A program made the position numbers and the translations under genes. 55,399 bases of DNA from Verrucomicrobiaceae bacterium. Its GTDB lineage: Bacteria > Verrucomicrobiota > Verrucomicrobiia > Verrucomicrobiales > Verrucomicrobiaceae. Under the pieces are notes generated by a model. The model searched no databases and was not told the origin of the DNA. It worked only from the letters and a program-made list of their open reading frames with translations. This document shows, piece after piece, positions 25,204 through 33,756 of the stretch; the first letter of the stretch is position 1; each line of letters begins with the position of its first letter. The stretch lies in contig CANIBP010000045.1 in the NCBI GenBank assembly GCA_947466075.1, positions 1 to 55,399 on the forward strand, written 5' to 3'.

Positions 25204-26391
25204 TCACTGGCTTCGCTGATTCCAGTAAATCTTAACATTCTTACTACGACGACCCGCCGCAATGATCTCCAGGTCGCGGTCTCCATCAAGGTCCACGCAA
25301 ACCGCATCCTCGCAGGCCATGCCACCATCGTCGATGAAGGCCTCCTGCCAGCCGCTGCCGTCCTCTTTCGTCGTCCAAAACAGCTTCACCGCCACCTTGC
25401 CGATCTTCTGCTGCGCACGCCAGCCAACGACGATCTGGCGATTGTTGAGGCCAAGCAAATCATGCGTCGCGATGGCGTGACCATCGACGAGTTGATCACT
25501 CAACACTCGGCGCTGCCAAGGGCCATCCTTCGGACCATCCGGCGGCGGCGTGTACAGCACGAGCTTGTCGCCATGCATCGGCTCAATCGTCGTCACATAC
25601 GGCTGCCCGCCTGCAAACGCACCGTAGCGCACTTCGCCTGCACCTTGCAGTTCCGTCGAGTCCTTCGGATGCTGCGCGATCCATTGCTCCTTCCAGCCAT
25701 TGTCGGTTTGATTCAGTCGCACCACTCCCTCACGGCCGCACAGCAGCAAACCTTCCGCCTCATTCGGTTGCGCTGGGATGATGTCGAGATTGTGCGTCTT
25801 GTGCATCGTGCCTTGCACCAGCGTCGTGTTCCATTCCTTGCGCGGATCTTCCGGCATATGGTAGGCCAACACGCGCACGCCGACGCCTTCGGCATTCTTG
25901 TCATTGCCACGGCCATGCAGCGGCACCACCACGAGATCATAGCGTCCTGCACGATTGCGCACCCATTTCATGCGATGCGTTGTCGGCTCATGCGTCAGCT
26001 TCACTGGTTCCCATTTCTGGGTGCGATCCGCTGGCGGGATCAAATAAAACACTGCGCCACTGCCAACCGTGTCTCCAGGGTTCCACTCCGCACCCACAGC
26101 GATCTCGCATTTGCCGTCGCCGTCAATGTCGCGAGCTGCGATGCACACGTGATCCTTCTCCGTCAGCTTTTCCGCGATGACATGCTTCTTCCATGTAGGA
26201 TTCTCATACCAGACAATCACGTTGCTATCCGCGAGCAGGATGTCCGTGAGCCGGTCCCCATTCACATCCGCTACGGCTAGACCGTAGCCAATGCCGACCT
26301 CGCCATCGATCTGCTGTTCCTTGAAATTTGGCGTCTGCGCATGCAAAGCGGCTGCGGCGACGAAGAATGCAAATAGGAAGGCGTTTTTCAT
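25204..26391 (-). CDS. Secreted FG-GAP/VCBS repeat protein
   Basis: 395 residues with a signal peptide (MKNAFLFAFFVAAAALHAQ). Asp-rich calcium-type loops recur: VADVNGDRLTDILLAD (about 39-54), ARDIDGDGKCEIAVG (about 86-100) and VDLDGDRDLEIIAAG near the end, which is the FG-GAP/VCBS beta-propeller pattern. Probably an extracellular propeller; no enzymatic motif is seen. The long plus-strand frame over this gene is a shadow. Confidence 0.83.
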   Translation of the reverse strand: MKNAFLFAFFVAAAALHAQTPNFKEQQIDGEVGIGYGLAVADVNGDRLTDILLADSNVIVWYENPTWKKHVIAEKLTEKDHVCIAARDIDGDGKCEIAVGAEWNPGDTVGSGAVFYLIPPADRTQKWEPVKLTHEPTTHRMKWVRNRAGRYDLVVVPLHGRGNDKNAEGVGVRVLAYHMPEDPRKEWNTTLVQGTMHKTHNLDIIPAQPNEAEGLLLCGREGVVRLNQTDNGWKEQWIAQHPKDSTELQGAGEVRYGAFAGGQPYVTTIEPMHGDKLVLYTPPPDGPKDGPWQRRVLSDQLVDGHAIATHDLLGLNNRQIVVGWRAQQKIGKVAVKLFWTTKEDGSGWQEAFIDDGGMACEDAVCVDLDGDRDLEIIAAGRRSKNVKIYWNQRSQ

Positions 26392-26439
26392 GATTCCACA
26401 GCCTAGGCCAAAACGCGTCCGCGAATCAAGCGCTCAAAC

Positions 26440-27183
26440 TCACGCCAGCTCGACTTTCCGTCGCCAGCGCATCCCGAGCGCCACGCTCCACTGATACTTC
26501 CGCGCATGTTCGCGGATCAGAAACGGCATGTCGCAGGTCTTCGAGAGGTCAAAGTGCGGCTCTAGCAGCGATGTGAGCCATTCCCGTGTCGAACCCTGCG
26601 GCCAGTGGCCGCGTGGCGTGAATTCTTCGAGCCAGGTGCAGGGCGTTGTTAGCAAAAGCTGGCCTCCTGGCTTTACAAGGCTCGGCAGACGCTCGATCAG
26701 CTTCAGCGGATCGGTCAGACGACACAGTAAATTCGCTGCATGCACGATGTCGTAGTCGCCAAGGTCGCTGCGCAGATTCATGGCGTCTCCTTGCTCGAAG
26801 CGCACGCGGTCACGTCGCAGATTATCCGGCACGCGTGCCACCAAAGCTGTCCGCGCACTGCCTTCATCCACGCGTTCGTATTCCATGCTGCCATCACGGG
26901 CCAGCGCCGCTGCTGCATCGACAAAACTCTGCGAGTAGTCAATGCCGAGCACCTTCACGCCAAAATTGGCCAGTTCGAAGCTTGAACGACCCACGGCGCA
27001 TCCGAGATCGAGCGCCACGGCCTCACACGGCGTGCGCGGGAGGTCGATCAACTCCATCACCGTGCGCACGGGAAACCCCAGCGCCTCACGCGGCCCGTTC
27101 TCCCATGGCAGCACTTCGGCGGGAGTGCCGTAGTGGAAGAGCAGGTATTCGTCGAGCAGACGCCGGGTTTCGTAGATGTTCAT
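26440..27183 (-). CDS. Putative 4-mercaptohistidine N1-methyltransferase (OvoA C-terminal type)
   Basis: 247-residue class I SAM methyltransferase. Motif I is ALDLGCAVGRSSFELA (about 57-72), followed by GIDYSQSFVDAAA and a late QLLLTTPCTWLEEFTPRG. The N-terminal ETRRLLDEYLLFHYG is the signature of the methyltransferase that forms the C-terminal domain of OvoA and makes ovothiol A from 4-mercaptohistidine. Here it is free-standing; the sulfoxide synthase part of OvoA is not in the window. Assignment rests on remembered family pattern and is fairly but not fully sure. It starts 4 bp behind the nucleotidyltransferase stop. Confidence 0.72.
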   Translation of the reverse strand: MNIYETRRLLDEYLLFHYGTPAEVLPWENGPREALGFPVRTVMELIDLPRTPCEAVALDLGCAVGRSSFELANFGVKVLGIDYSQSFVDAAAALARDGSMEYERVDEGSARTALVARVPDNLRRDRVRFEQGDAMNLRSDLGDYDIVHAANLLCRLTDPLKLIERLPSLVKPGGQLLLTTPCTWLEEFTPRGHWPQGSTREWLTSLLEPHFDLSKTCDMPFLIREHARKYQWSVALGMRWRRKVELA

Positions 27184-27186
27184 GAA

Positions 27187-27957
27187 TTAGTTAGTTTTCG
27201 TTTTGTCCATTCTCACCCGCACCAACAGATCATTCAGCGCGGCCCGTGTGGCTTCTTCCGGCAGCTCGCGAAGGGAACTGGCGTCGTGGGCGGCCTGGAG
27301 TTCGATGCGCAAACGTTCGTATTCGCCTTGATGGAAGGCGAGATCGGCGTCTTCGAGGGTGGACTGCTCCGGCCCGGTCAGTTTGCGAGCGATCAGGTCG
27401 TTCACATACGGCAAGCGAAAGGTCTCGTTCAAAGTTGCTAAATTTGCCTCCACCACGCCCGTGCGCATCAGCCAGATGCCGGTGAGCAGCACGCGATAGA
27501 CATACAGCAGCGGCTTCACCCGCCGGGGCAATTCCTTCGCGAACAACTCCCACTGCGTCTCCGAAAAGCCAAAGTAGTGATGAGAATGGTGCCGCGTGAT
27601 GCAGCCCTTCGCGATCTCCTTCAGCTCCACATGCTCCGGTGTCGTGTGGACGATGAGCGGCGAGTAGAGCTGCTCCAGCACATAGCCGTTCTTCTTCAGC
27701 AGCAGCCCGAAGAACTTCTTCACGTCATGCGAAACGATGTCCATCTCCAGCCCCTCGATCACGCGGCTGTCCTCCACCGTCTCATCCCGCACCTCCAGCC
27801 CCAACACCTTCGGCAACGGCAATACATGCGCCCCACGCAGATCAAAATCCGAGTCCGGTGAGGGAAACCCATACAAATGCGCCCCGCTGATCGTCGCAAA
27901 CAGCAGCGGATACGGCTGTGCAGCCGTGATGCGGTGGAGGCGTGTGTCGACGGTCAT
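27187..27957 (-). CDS. Predicted nucleotidyltransferase (COG3541-like), gene 3 of trio
   Basis: 256 residues from MTVDTRLHRI. The nucleotidyltransferase core reads FATISGAHLYGFPSPDSDFDLRG (about 20-42): the GS motif is here GA, and the metal Asp pair is DFD at 37-39. The helical C-terminal half with RVKPLLYVYRVLLTGIWLM matches the homologue at 29075-29995, so the two are paralogues. Family members transfer nucleotides to unknown targets. The start overlaps the nuclease stop by 4 bp (ATGA). An upstream extension of the frame lies in the nuclease gene and is rejected. Confidence 0.8.
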   Translation of the reverse strand: MTVDTRLHRITAAQPYPLLFATISGAHLYGFPSPDSDFDLRGAHVLPLPKVLGLEVRDETVEDSRVIEGLEMDIVSHDVKKFFGLLLKKNGYVLEQLYSPLIVHTTPEHVELKEIAKGCITRHHSHHYFGFSETQWELFAKELPRRVKPLLYVYRVLLTGIWLMRTGVVEANLATLNETFRLPYVNDLIARKLTGPEQSTLEDADLAFHQGEYERLRIELQAAHDASSLRELPEEATRAALNDLLVRVRMDKTKTN

Positions 27958-29078
27958 GAATTTGGCGGCTGTAGTGGGAGAAATGCTGGGACATTCTCGA
28001 ATGTTGGCTCTCCAGTTTTGGGGGCTATTCCTTGCAGATTGTAGCGGTCTGGAAATGCCGGAGCTTGGAGTTTTCTCGTCGATAGACTGTCGACCGCTAT
28101 GCAAATTAGGTTGGTCGGAAATCTGATTTGTTCGCTCTGCGCTATTTGTGGATTTTGTTCTCGAATTTTTCTCGTCACTTTGTACCAAGCGGGCCAATCG
28201 TCGATATGTGTAGATTGCAGCATTGAGGCTATCTCATGCGCGAAGGCCTCCTCATTGCTGAAGACGTGAACGGGGCCGAGAAGACTCTTGTATAAGATAG
28301 CATGCAAAGACTTCACCTCGTGAAGCTTGCGATTAACCTCGTTGGCGAATGCTGCATTGTTGACTGCCGATTGGTTGAACGGTTCTGCAAAGCCCGTAAT
28401 TGCCGAGACGCATCGTGACAACGATGGTTGTTCCGCAGGGAATTTTTTGCCGATCTCTCTGAAGAACTTGCGGCCGATGCACATGTGGTCTGGATCAGCC
28501 AGTCTACGCCAATCGGTTGGACGATACTTCACTTCAAGATCAATGGGTGTGCCATTAACCGTCAAAAACCAGTCGATGTCAGTTTGCTTCGACCGATTCG
28601 CTTGAGAAGCCAATTCTCTGCCACGCCTGATACCCGAAGGAGATTTCCAAACTGTTAGCCACAATAGTTCTTCCACACAGGCAATATGTGAGGATGGTCT
28701 CTGGAGTTCAGAGAGCGGACCCCTTTGATCGTTTTCTTGCAGAGAAAACAGTACGTCAAGAGCCCTTGCGAGCCTAACCGGACATCCACGATTTAGCCCA
28801 ACACCATCGACATGATTGTTGTGCGAAGGGTCATGCGGAGTCAGCGGTCGCTTTTGGTTCACCCCATACTTTGCTCTCGGGATAAAGTATGAAAAAGTCG
28901 AAGGCAGGCCGCTAGCTCCGCGAGCACTAGAAACAGGCGTGAACTCTTCAATGCTGTCGAACACGTTGAACGACAGGCTGGCTTGACCAAGATGCCGTTC
29001 AAATCGCGAAAGTGCCAACACGTCATCTCGATAGTGGCGCTGAAAAAGCTTCTCTAGAGGTGTTAATTCTGTGATCAC
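27954..29078 (-). CDS. PD-(D/E)XK nuclease-like protein, gene 2 of trio
   Basis: 374 residues, no signal peptide. A restriction-nuclease-like core is visible: CVEELLWLTVW (Glu helix, about 134-144), then KQTDIDWFLTVNGTPIDLEVKYRP (about 164-187) in fragments D167-x-D169 and E182-x-K184, spaced as D-x(12-14)-E-x-K. The rest resembles no family I know. It overlaps the nucleotidyltransferase genes on both sides by 4 bp, so three genes form one coupled unit. It is markedly more AT-rich than both partners, suggesting it was inserted between them later. A role in defence or nucleic-acid processing is inference. Confidence 0.68.
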   Translation of the reverse strand: MITELTPLEKLFQRHYRDDVLALSRFERHLGQASLSFNVFDSIEEFTPVSSARGASGLPSTFSYFIPRAKYGVNQKRPLTPHDPSHNNHVDGVGLNRGCPVRLARALDVLFSLQENDQRGPLSELQRPSSHIACVEELLWLTVWKSPSGIRRGRELASQANRSKQTDIDWFLTVNGTPIDLEVKYRPTDWRRLADPDHMCIGRKFFREIGKKFPAEQPSLSRCVSAITGFAEPFNQSAVNNAAFANEVNRKLHEVKSLHAILYKSLLGPVHVFSNEEAFAHEIASMLQSTHIDDWPAWYKVTRKIREQNPQIAQSEQIRFPTNLICIAVDSLSTRKLQAPAFPDRYNLQGIAPKTGEPTFENVPAFLPLQPPNS

Positions 29079-29995
29079 GACTTTTGCGCCTTCCTAGCTC
29101 TTGCCTCCACCAACAACCCATTCGCCGCCTCATAATCCGGTCTCTCCGGCAGTTTTGTCTCCATGAGCGCTTGCTCGAAGTCGCGATGCAATTCCTGCCG
29201 CCACGCATCGACTTGAGGCCAAGTGAGTTCACCGCGCTTCACGACGAGAAGTTTTTCTCGGGCTTTGCCGACATGCACGGGGACTCGGCCTTCGCGAAGC
29301 GTAGCAGCTCCGGTCATGAGGAGGCGGAGGAGGTGCATGGCGTGCTTCCAGCGCACTTCGCCTTGATTGCGGAGGTCTTGCTCGATCTTCTTGAACTGGC
29401 TCAGCGCGTAGCCGTTGAAGGTCTGAAAGATCATCTGCGAGAGGAAGCGGTCGCGAATGGCGAGGAGTTCGCTGCCGATGGGCGTCACTTTGTCCACGAG
29501 CGGCGAGTAGAGACACTCCAAAATGTTGGGATTGGCCTTCAAGGCCATGACGAGGAACTTTTGCAGCTCCCAGTAGCAGGTTTGCTTCTCGTTGTCCTCG
29601 AACTGCTCCGGTGCGCCATAGAGCGACCAGTGCAGTTCCGCCGGGGCCAGGTAGATGCCGCGCAGATCCGTGTCGGAGGCATCCGTTTCGAGGCCATAGG
29701 CACGCGACCCGACGATGCAGCGGTAGATGATGTGGTCTTCCAGATCAAAGTCACGAGCGCCTACAGGATCGAGTCGGTCTTTGAAGAGCTTCAGCACCTC
29801 CAACTCGTCGCGCAGCAGTGAGGCCTCGAATCCATCCGGGAAACGTACAAGGAAGTGCTGCTCATGTCCGCAAGGCGTGCGCGTCACGATGCCAACGGCT
29901 CCACGCGGATGCACGAGGGCGTTGTTGCTGCCATGCACGCCGACTTTGGTGACGATCTGCGTGCCAGCGTGGATGTTGAGCGGCTGGTGGGACAT
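29075..29995 (-). CDS. Predicted nucleotidyltransferase (COG3541-like), gene 1 of trio
   Basis: 306 residues from MSHQPLNIHAG. The first 65 residues (GTQIVTKVGVHGSNNALVHP...VRFPDG) look like a small SH3-like/KOW-type barrel. The transferase core is CIVGSRAYGLETDASDTDLRG (about 93-112 in parts): GS at 96-97 and metal Asp pair DTD at 108-110, complete by family rules. The C-terminal helical half carries LLRLLMTGAATLREG. First gene of the unit with PD-(D/E)XK nuclease and the second nucleotidyltransferase; stop and next start overlap as ATGA. Substrate unknown. Confidence 0.82.
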   Translation of the reverse strand: MSHQPLNIHAGTQIVTKVGVHGSNNALVHPRGAVGIVTRTPCGHEQHFLVRFPDGFEASLLRDELEVLKLFKDRLDPVGARDFDLEDHIIYRCIVGSRAYGLETDASDTDLRGIYLAPAELHWSLYGAPEQFEDNEKQTCYWELQKFLVMALKANPNILECLYSPLVDKVTPIGSELLAIRDRFLSQMIFQTFNGYALSQFKKIEQDLRNQGEVRWKHAMHLLRLLMTGAATLREGRVPVHVGKAREKLLVVKRGELTWPQVDAWRQELHRDFEQALMETKLPERPDYEAANGLLVEARARKAQKS

Positions 29996-30091
29996 TCTGG
30001 AAGCAGAGTTCAACCATGGAATGCAGAGAGGCAACATCGGCTACCTCCGATCCCGTGAATCCTGTCCAAGCTAATGGCGTTTCACCCCTGA

Positions 30092-31282
30092 CTACTCACC
30101 CTCTAGAGCATCCAGCAAGTATTTCGACGGCTGGAAGTGCTCGTTGAGCACGGTGACCTTGCCATCGCGGAACATGCGGGTTTGCTTGATGTCGAAGTTT
30201 GGCGTCTTGTGCGGCGCGAAGAGGATGTCGTCGTGAGTGGCGTTTTGGTGGCGCTTGAACTGTGCGGGCGTGATGTGACCGCCGAGATGATCGTCGCGAC
30301 CGGTGGCGAGATGGCAGGTGCCGAGGACTTTTTCGTCCTGGATGTCTGCGCCTGACACGGGAAGCACCTGCGTGCCGAATCCAAGCTCGCCAAGCACGCC
30401 AGTCATGGGATCATCGGCGAGTTTGGCGTTGTGTTCGTCGATGGTCTTTGCGTTGCCTGCGATCAGCTCTGCTTTGATGATGCAACCGCCGGTGACGGTG
30501 AGTTTGCCGAGTGTGCCGTCTTCGTATTTGAGCGGGAAAGTGCCTTCTGCACCAGTTGGGACGAAATAAACCTCGCCTGCAGGTAGATTCGCGATGTCTG
30601 GCGTGTCACCCTGGCAGAGGCCGTGGCTCTTCTGCGCTTCCTGTCGGTTCAATTCGAGGCGCACGGTCATATCGGGTCCGTTTTCAACGGTGAAGTCGAT
30701 TTCGACCCAATCCGCACGCGTCATGGCGAGGCGGAGTTTTTCAGCGTCGATGCTGACTTCTTCATAATCGACGGCGAGACCGGAATTGAGGATCACATCA
30801 TTCACGCCATGAAGCGTGGCACCACGGAAGCCATACTGCTTGGCAAAGGCCGTCAGCGGCGCGGTGGCACTGAAGGTGGAGATGCAGAGGATGATGTCGT
30901 AGTTCGGATAAACATCGCGTTCGAGGCTCATCGCCTTGCCGCTCATATCGACGCAAAGGTCAGGCAGATCGAGATTGCTGCCGGTGGTCTGCGTGTAGGC
31001 GTAGATTTCGCCACCTTTGAGCACGAGCTCGTCAGCGACGCCGTTTTGCAGACCCAGATGAAAATTCTCGTAGGCTTGGCGTTGCACGGCACGCGCTGGA
31101 TTTTTCAGGAAGGCCAGGTCCTTGGCCTCAGCGAGGTCTGGAAGGTCGATGAGGATGCAAATTTTGCGGCCGAAGGTGGGTTTGAAAACGGTTCCGAGTA
31201 GGCGTGCGAGATCGAATTTGGGGAATTGGCGACCTTTAGCGGTGGATTGAACAGTGGACATGGGGGCGGCGATCATAGTCAT
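30092..31282 (-). CDS. M29-like aminopeptidase (AmpS/COG2309)
   Basis: 396-residue cytoplasmic protein. The C-terminal third carries patterns of the M29 thermophilic aminopeptidase family: GELGFGTQVLPV (about 297-308), KVLGTCHLATGRDDHLGG with metal His, and an HQNATHDDILFAP segment; the N-terminal half contains the ICILIDLPDLAEAKD strand and a Rossmann-like region. Members remove N-terminal residues using two cobalt or zinc ions, but this subfamily is distant from classical AmpS, so enzyme activity is tentative. Start could also be MSTVQ at 31261. Confidence 0.62.
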   Translation of the reverse strand: MTMIAAPMSTVQSTAKGRQFPKFDLARLLGTVFKPTFGRKICILIDLPDLAEAKDLAFLKNPARAVQRQAYENFHLGLQNGVADELVLKGGEIYAYTQTTGSNLDLPDLCVDMSGKAMSLERDVYPNYDIILCISTFSATAPLTAFAKQYGFRGATLHGVNDVILNSGLAVDYEEVSIDAEKLRLAMTRADWVEIDFTVENGPDMTVRLELNRQEAQKSHGLCQGDTPDIANLPAGEVYFVPTGAEGTFPLKYEDGTLGKLTVTGGCIIKAELIAGNAKTIDEHNAKLADDPMTGVLGELGFGTQVLPVSGADIQDEKVLGTCHLATGRDDHLGGHITPAQFKRHQNATHDDILFAPHKTPNFDIKQTRMFRDGKVTVLNEHFQPSKYLLDALEGE

Positions 31283-31340
31283 GGCAGAGTAAGAGGCAAA
31301 TACGCCCTGCCTGTTCCGCTGGATTCATTCAAAGCGGTGT

Positions 31341-32099
31341 TTACCGGGCACCAAACTGATCCCACAAGAGTTTTGCCACCATCGCCAACACGACGGTGAT
31401 GAAAATGACACGAATGAACGGCGCACCGTGGCGGATCGCCATGCCGGCACCGAGTCGGCCCCCGATGAGTTGCCCGGCGATCATGGCAAACGCGATGGGG
31501 TAATGCACGCGGTCTGAAATCACGAAGACGATGAGCGAGGCGATGTTGCTCGTCAGATTGACCACCTTCGTGAAGGCGGTGGCTCGTGTCAGCTCCAGTC
31601 CGAGAAGCGAGATGCAGGCCATGGTCCAAAACGTGCCCGTTCCAGGTCCAAAGAAACCGTCATAGAAGCCGAGCACGCTGCCTGCGAGAGCCGCAAAAGC
31701 CGCCAGACTCAATCGGGCCTTCGCCGCTGTCTTCCCCAGCCCAGGACTGAGCAGCACATACACCGCAATGCCCAGCAGCATCCACGGCACGATCTTTTTC
31801 AGCACCTCGTTGCTCACCTGCGTGACCGTCCAGGTTCCGAGGCACGAAAAAACAAAGGTGACGAGCACCGTCAGCCGCACTTGATGCCAGGAGACGAGGC
31901 CCGCCTTCGCATACTTCCTCACTGCCATCAGCGTCCCCCAAGTGGACTGCATCTTGTTTGTACCCAACGCCATCTGCGGCGGCAATCCAGCCCACAACAG
32001 TGCGGGAACCGAGATCAAGCCGCCACCACCCGCGATGGCGTCGATGAATCCGGCACTGAGGCCGGCGAGGAACAGCAGCGTGATGATCTCCCAGCTCAT
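31341..32099 (-). CDS. TauE/SafE (TSUP) family membrane transporter
   Basis: 252 residues from MSWEIITLLFLAGLSAGF, with about eight hydrophobic segments and the family start GLSAGFIDAIAGGGGLISVPAL (in part residues 13-33). The repeat half later shows LGFYDGFFGPGTGTFW, the matching second-half motif. TSUP proteins export or import sulfite, sulfoacetate or related organosulfur anions; substrate here unknown. The stop of the upstream membrane-protein gene overlaps the start by 4 bp. An upstream frame extension is rejected because it adds a charged leader. Confidence 0.88.
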   Translation of the reverse strand: MSWEIITLLFLAGLSAGFIDAIAGGGGLISVPALLWAGLPPQMALGTNKMQSTWGTLMAVRKYAKAGLVSWHQVRLTVLVTFVFSCLGTWTVTQVSNEVLKKIVPWMLLGIAVYVLLSPGLGKTAAKARLSLAAFAALAGSVLGFYDGFFGPGTGTFWTMACISLLGLELTRATAFTKVVNLTSNIASLIVFVISDRVHYPIAFAMIAGQLIGGRLGAGMAIRHGAPFIRVIFITVVLAMVAKLLWDQFGAR

Positions 32100-32623
32100 G
32101 ATTTGTCGAGTGCATCCGCCAATGGTTTGGAAGGCTTCACATCGATCTTTGCCAGGGCAATCCAAATCCCGGTGAAGATCAAAAACCACAAACCCGCCAC
32201 CAAGCTCACCAGACGTTGTTTGCTTGCGAAAGCCTCCATACGTTCATCGAATGACAAGATTACTTCCTCGGTGTCTGTTCGGACAATCTCAAGCAGCACG
32301 TTTCCTTCATGCGAAGGCCAGAAGCGCAACCTCAACTTTTGGGTTGCCGGAATCCGCCCCCACACAAGCTCGACGGGAGCAGACTCCGGATTGCGAAAGA
32401 AGAATGTCTTGTCTGAAGGACTGGTCAGCCAGAGTTCAAAGTAATCGGCCCCTTTTCGTTCTCTTCCTTGCCTTGTTTCGATGGTCTTTGGCACAAACTC
32501 TTCTGTCTGAAAACTTTCCTTCGGCTGATTAGGTAGCGGGGTTGCCCAAAACACGACGGATAGGATTGCCACGGGAATCCCAACAGCTATCAGCGCAAGC
32601 TTGAGATGGTCTTTGATCGGCAT
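32096..32623 (-). CDS. Hypothetical two-TM membrane protein
   Basis: About 175 residues with one N-terminal transmembrane segment (LALIAVGIPVAILSVVFWA) and one near the C-terminus (VSLVAGLWFLIFTGIWIALA), enclosing a 110-residue extracytoplasmic part that contains a plausible beta-sandwich (WPSHEGNVLLEIVRTDTEEVIL). No family recognised. It starts at an ATG two bases past the stop of the TIM-barrel gene (a TTG at 32629 is possible) and overlaps the transporter gene downstream, so it belongs to one unit with both. Confidence 0.66.
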   Translation of the reverse strand: MPIKDHLKLALIAVGIPVAILSVVFWATPLPNQPKESFQTEEFVPKTIETRQGRERKGADYFELWLTSPSDKTFFFRNPESAPVELVWGRIPATQKLRLRFWPSHEGNVLLEIVRTDTEEVILSFDERMEAFASKQRLVSLVAGLWFLIFTGIWIALAKIDVKPSKPLADALDKS

Positions 32624-32625
32624 GA

Positions 32626-33636
32626 TCAATTTTTCCTCCCCAAAATCCGATCCAGCGAATCAGAGGTCTGCCAGATCAGCGCTTCCGGATAATGCGCATA
32701 TGGATGGAAGTATTCGAAGGTCAGAAAGCCCTTGTAGCCCGTATCAGCGAGCGCATCGGTGACGGCGGGCCAGTTGGTGGTGCCGTCGAGAAGCGGACGA
32801 AAAGTTTCGAGACTGAAGTCGGTGCCTTTTTTGGTGAACTCCTTCAAATGGACGTTCTTCGTGCGCTTGCCGAGCACTTTGGCCCAATGCTCCGGGAACT
32901 GGAACATGCTGATGTTTCCCGTGTCGAAATGCACGCGCACATGCTCGCTGCCGATGCCGTCCACAAAGGCGTTCATCTCCATCGGTGTCATGAGGTAGCC
33001 GTTGAAGAAGATGTTTTCGATGTTGAGGCAGACTTTGAGTTTCTCCGCCTGCTTCGCGAGCTGGCCCACGGCCTCACGAGCACGCGCATCACACACATCA
33101 TTCGCCACCGGTTCATGATCGGTGCGCCACGGAATGTGCACCGCACCGGGAACAACGAGCACGTTCTCCACACCGAGGTCATGCGCGCATTGCGCGATCT
33201 TTCCAGCCAGTTCCATGCCCTGCGCACGCTTGGCGGGATCGTTGCTGGTCAGCGGATACGGCCAGAAGAGGAAGGAGCACAGCCCACTGATCTGAATACC
33301 GATCTCGTCGGCCATCTTGCGGATCTTCACATAATCGGCCGTGCCGTGTTTCGGCGAGAGGTCGTTGTCGAGGTCGTAGTTCAGCTCGATGCCATCGAAT
33401 CCAGCATCTTTCGCGAGTTGCAGGCACTCACGCAGCGTCATGCGCTCAGGATACGGAAAAGCCCAAAGGTTGATGGACTTGAGCATGTCGTATTTCTTCG
33501 TCGAACCACGTCGTGCATCCGGCGCTGCTGCAGGAGCGGCACGCGCAGGCTCAAAGGCCAGCGCACTGAGGCCAACAGAGGCGATGGTGGCTTTGAGAGC
33601 ATCGCGGCGGGAAAGAGAGTCATTCGGCGGATTCAT
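32626..33636 (-). CDS. Sugar phosphate isomerase/epimerase-like TIM barrel, Tat signal
   Basis: 336 residues starting MNPPNDSLSRRDALKATIAS, a twin-arginine signal. The xylose-isomerase-like barrel shows GFDGIELNYD, CLNIENIFFNG (metal Glu), VRVHFDTGNI (Asp), KNVHLKEFTKK and LTFEYFHP. A hydroxypyruvate isomerase or hexulose epimerase-like role is possible, but unproven for this secreted subgroup. The frame is open to a TTG at 33672; MNPP is preferred because the Tat motif then sits at the normal distance. Divergent from the M1 peptidase gene, with about 120 bp between. Confidence 0.85.
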   Translation of the reverse strand: MNPPNDSLSRRDALKATIASVGLSALAFEPARAAPAAAPDARRGSTKKYDMLKSINLWAFPYPERMTLRECLQLAKDAGFDGIELNYDLDNDLSPKHGTADYVKIRKMADEIGIQISGLCSFLFWPYPLTSNDPAKRAQGMELAGKIAQCAHDLGVENVLVVPGAVHIPWRTDHEPVANDVCDARAREAVGQLAKQAEKLKVCLNIENIFFNGYLMTPMEMNAFVDGIGSEHVRVHFDTGNISMFQFPEHWAKVLGKRTKNVHLKEFTKKGTDFSLETFRPLLDGTTNWPAVTDALADTGYKGFLTFEYFHPYAHYPEALIWQTSDSLDRILGRKN

Positions 33637-33756
33637 GGCGCTGATGCAATCAGAAGCGCGGCACGGTGGCAAGAGGAAGTAAGCGATCTCGCCTCACCAA
33701 ATTGAGGGAGCAGGATGAACTTGCCTTTGGCGCGTGCATTTGGAGAATCACGAACC

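Noticed and set aside
25009..26280. 423-codon plus-strand frame over the FG-GAP gene
   Set aside because: Shadow, rich in His, Arg and Leu; the real gene on the other strand has signal peptide and calcium loops.
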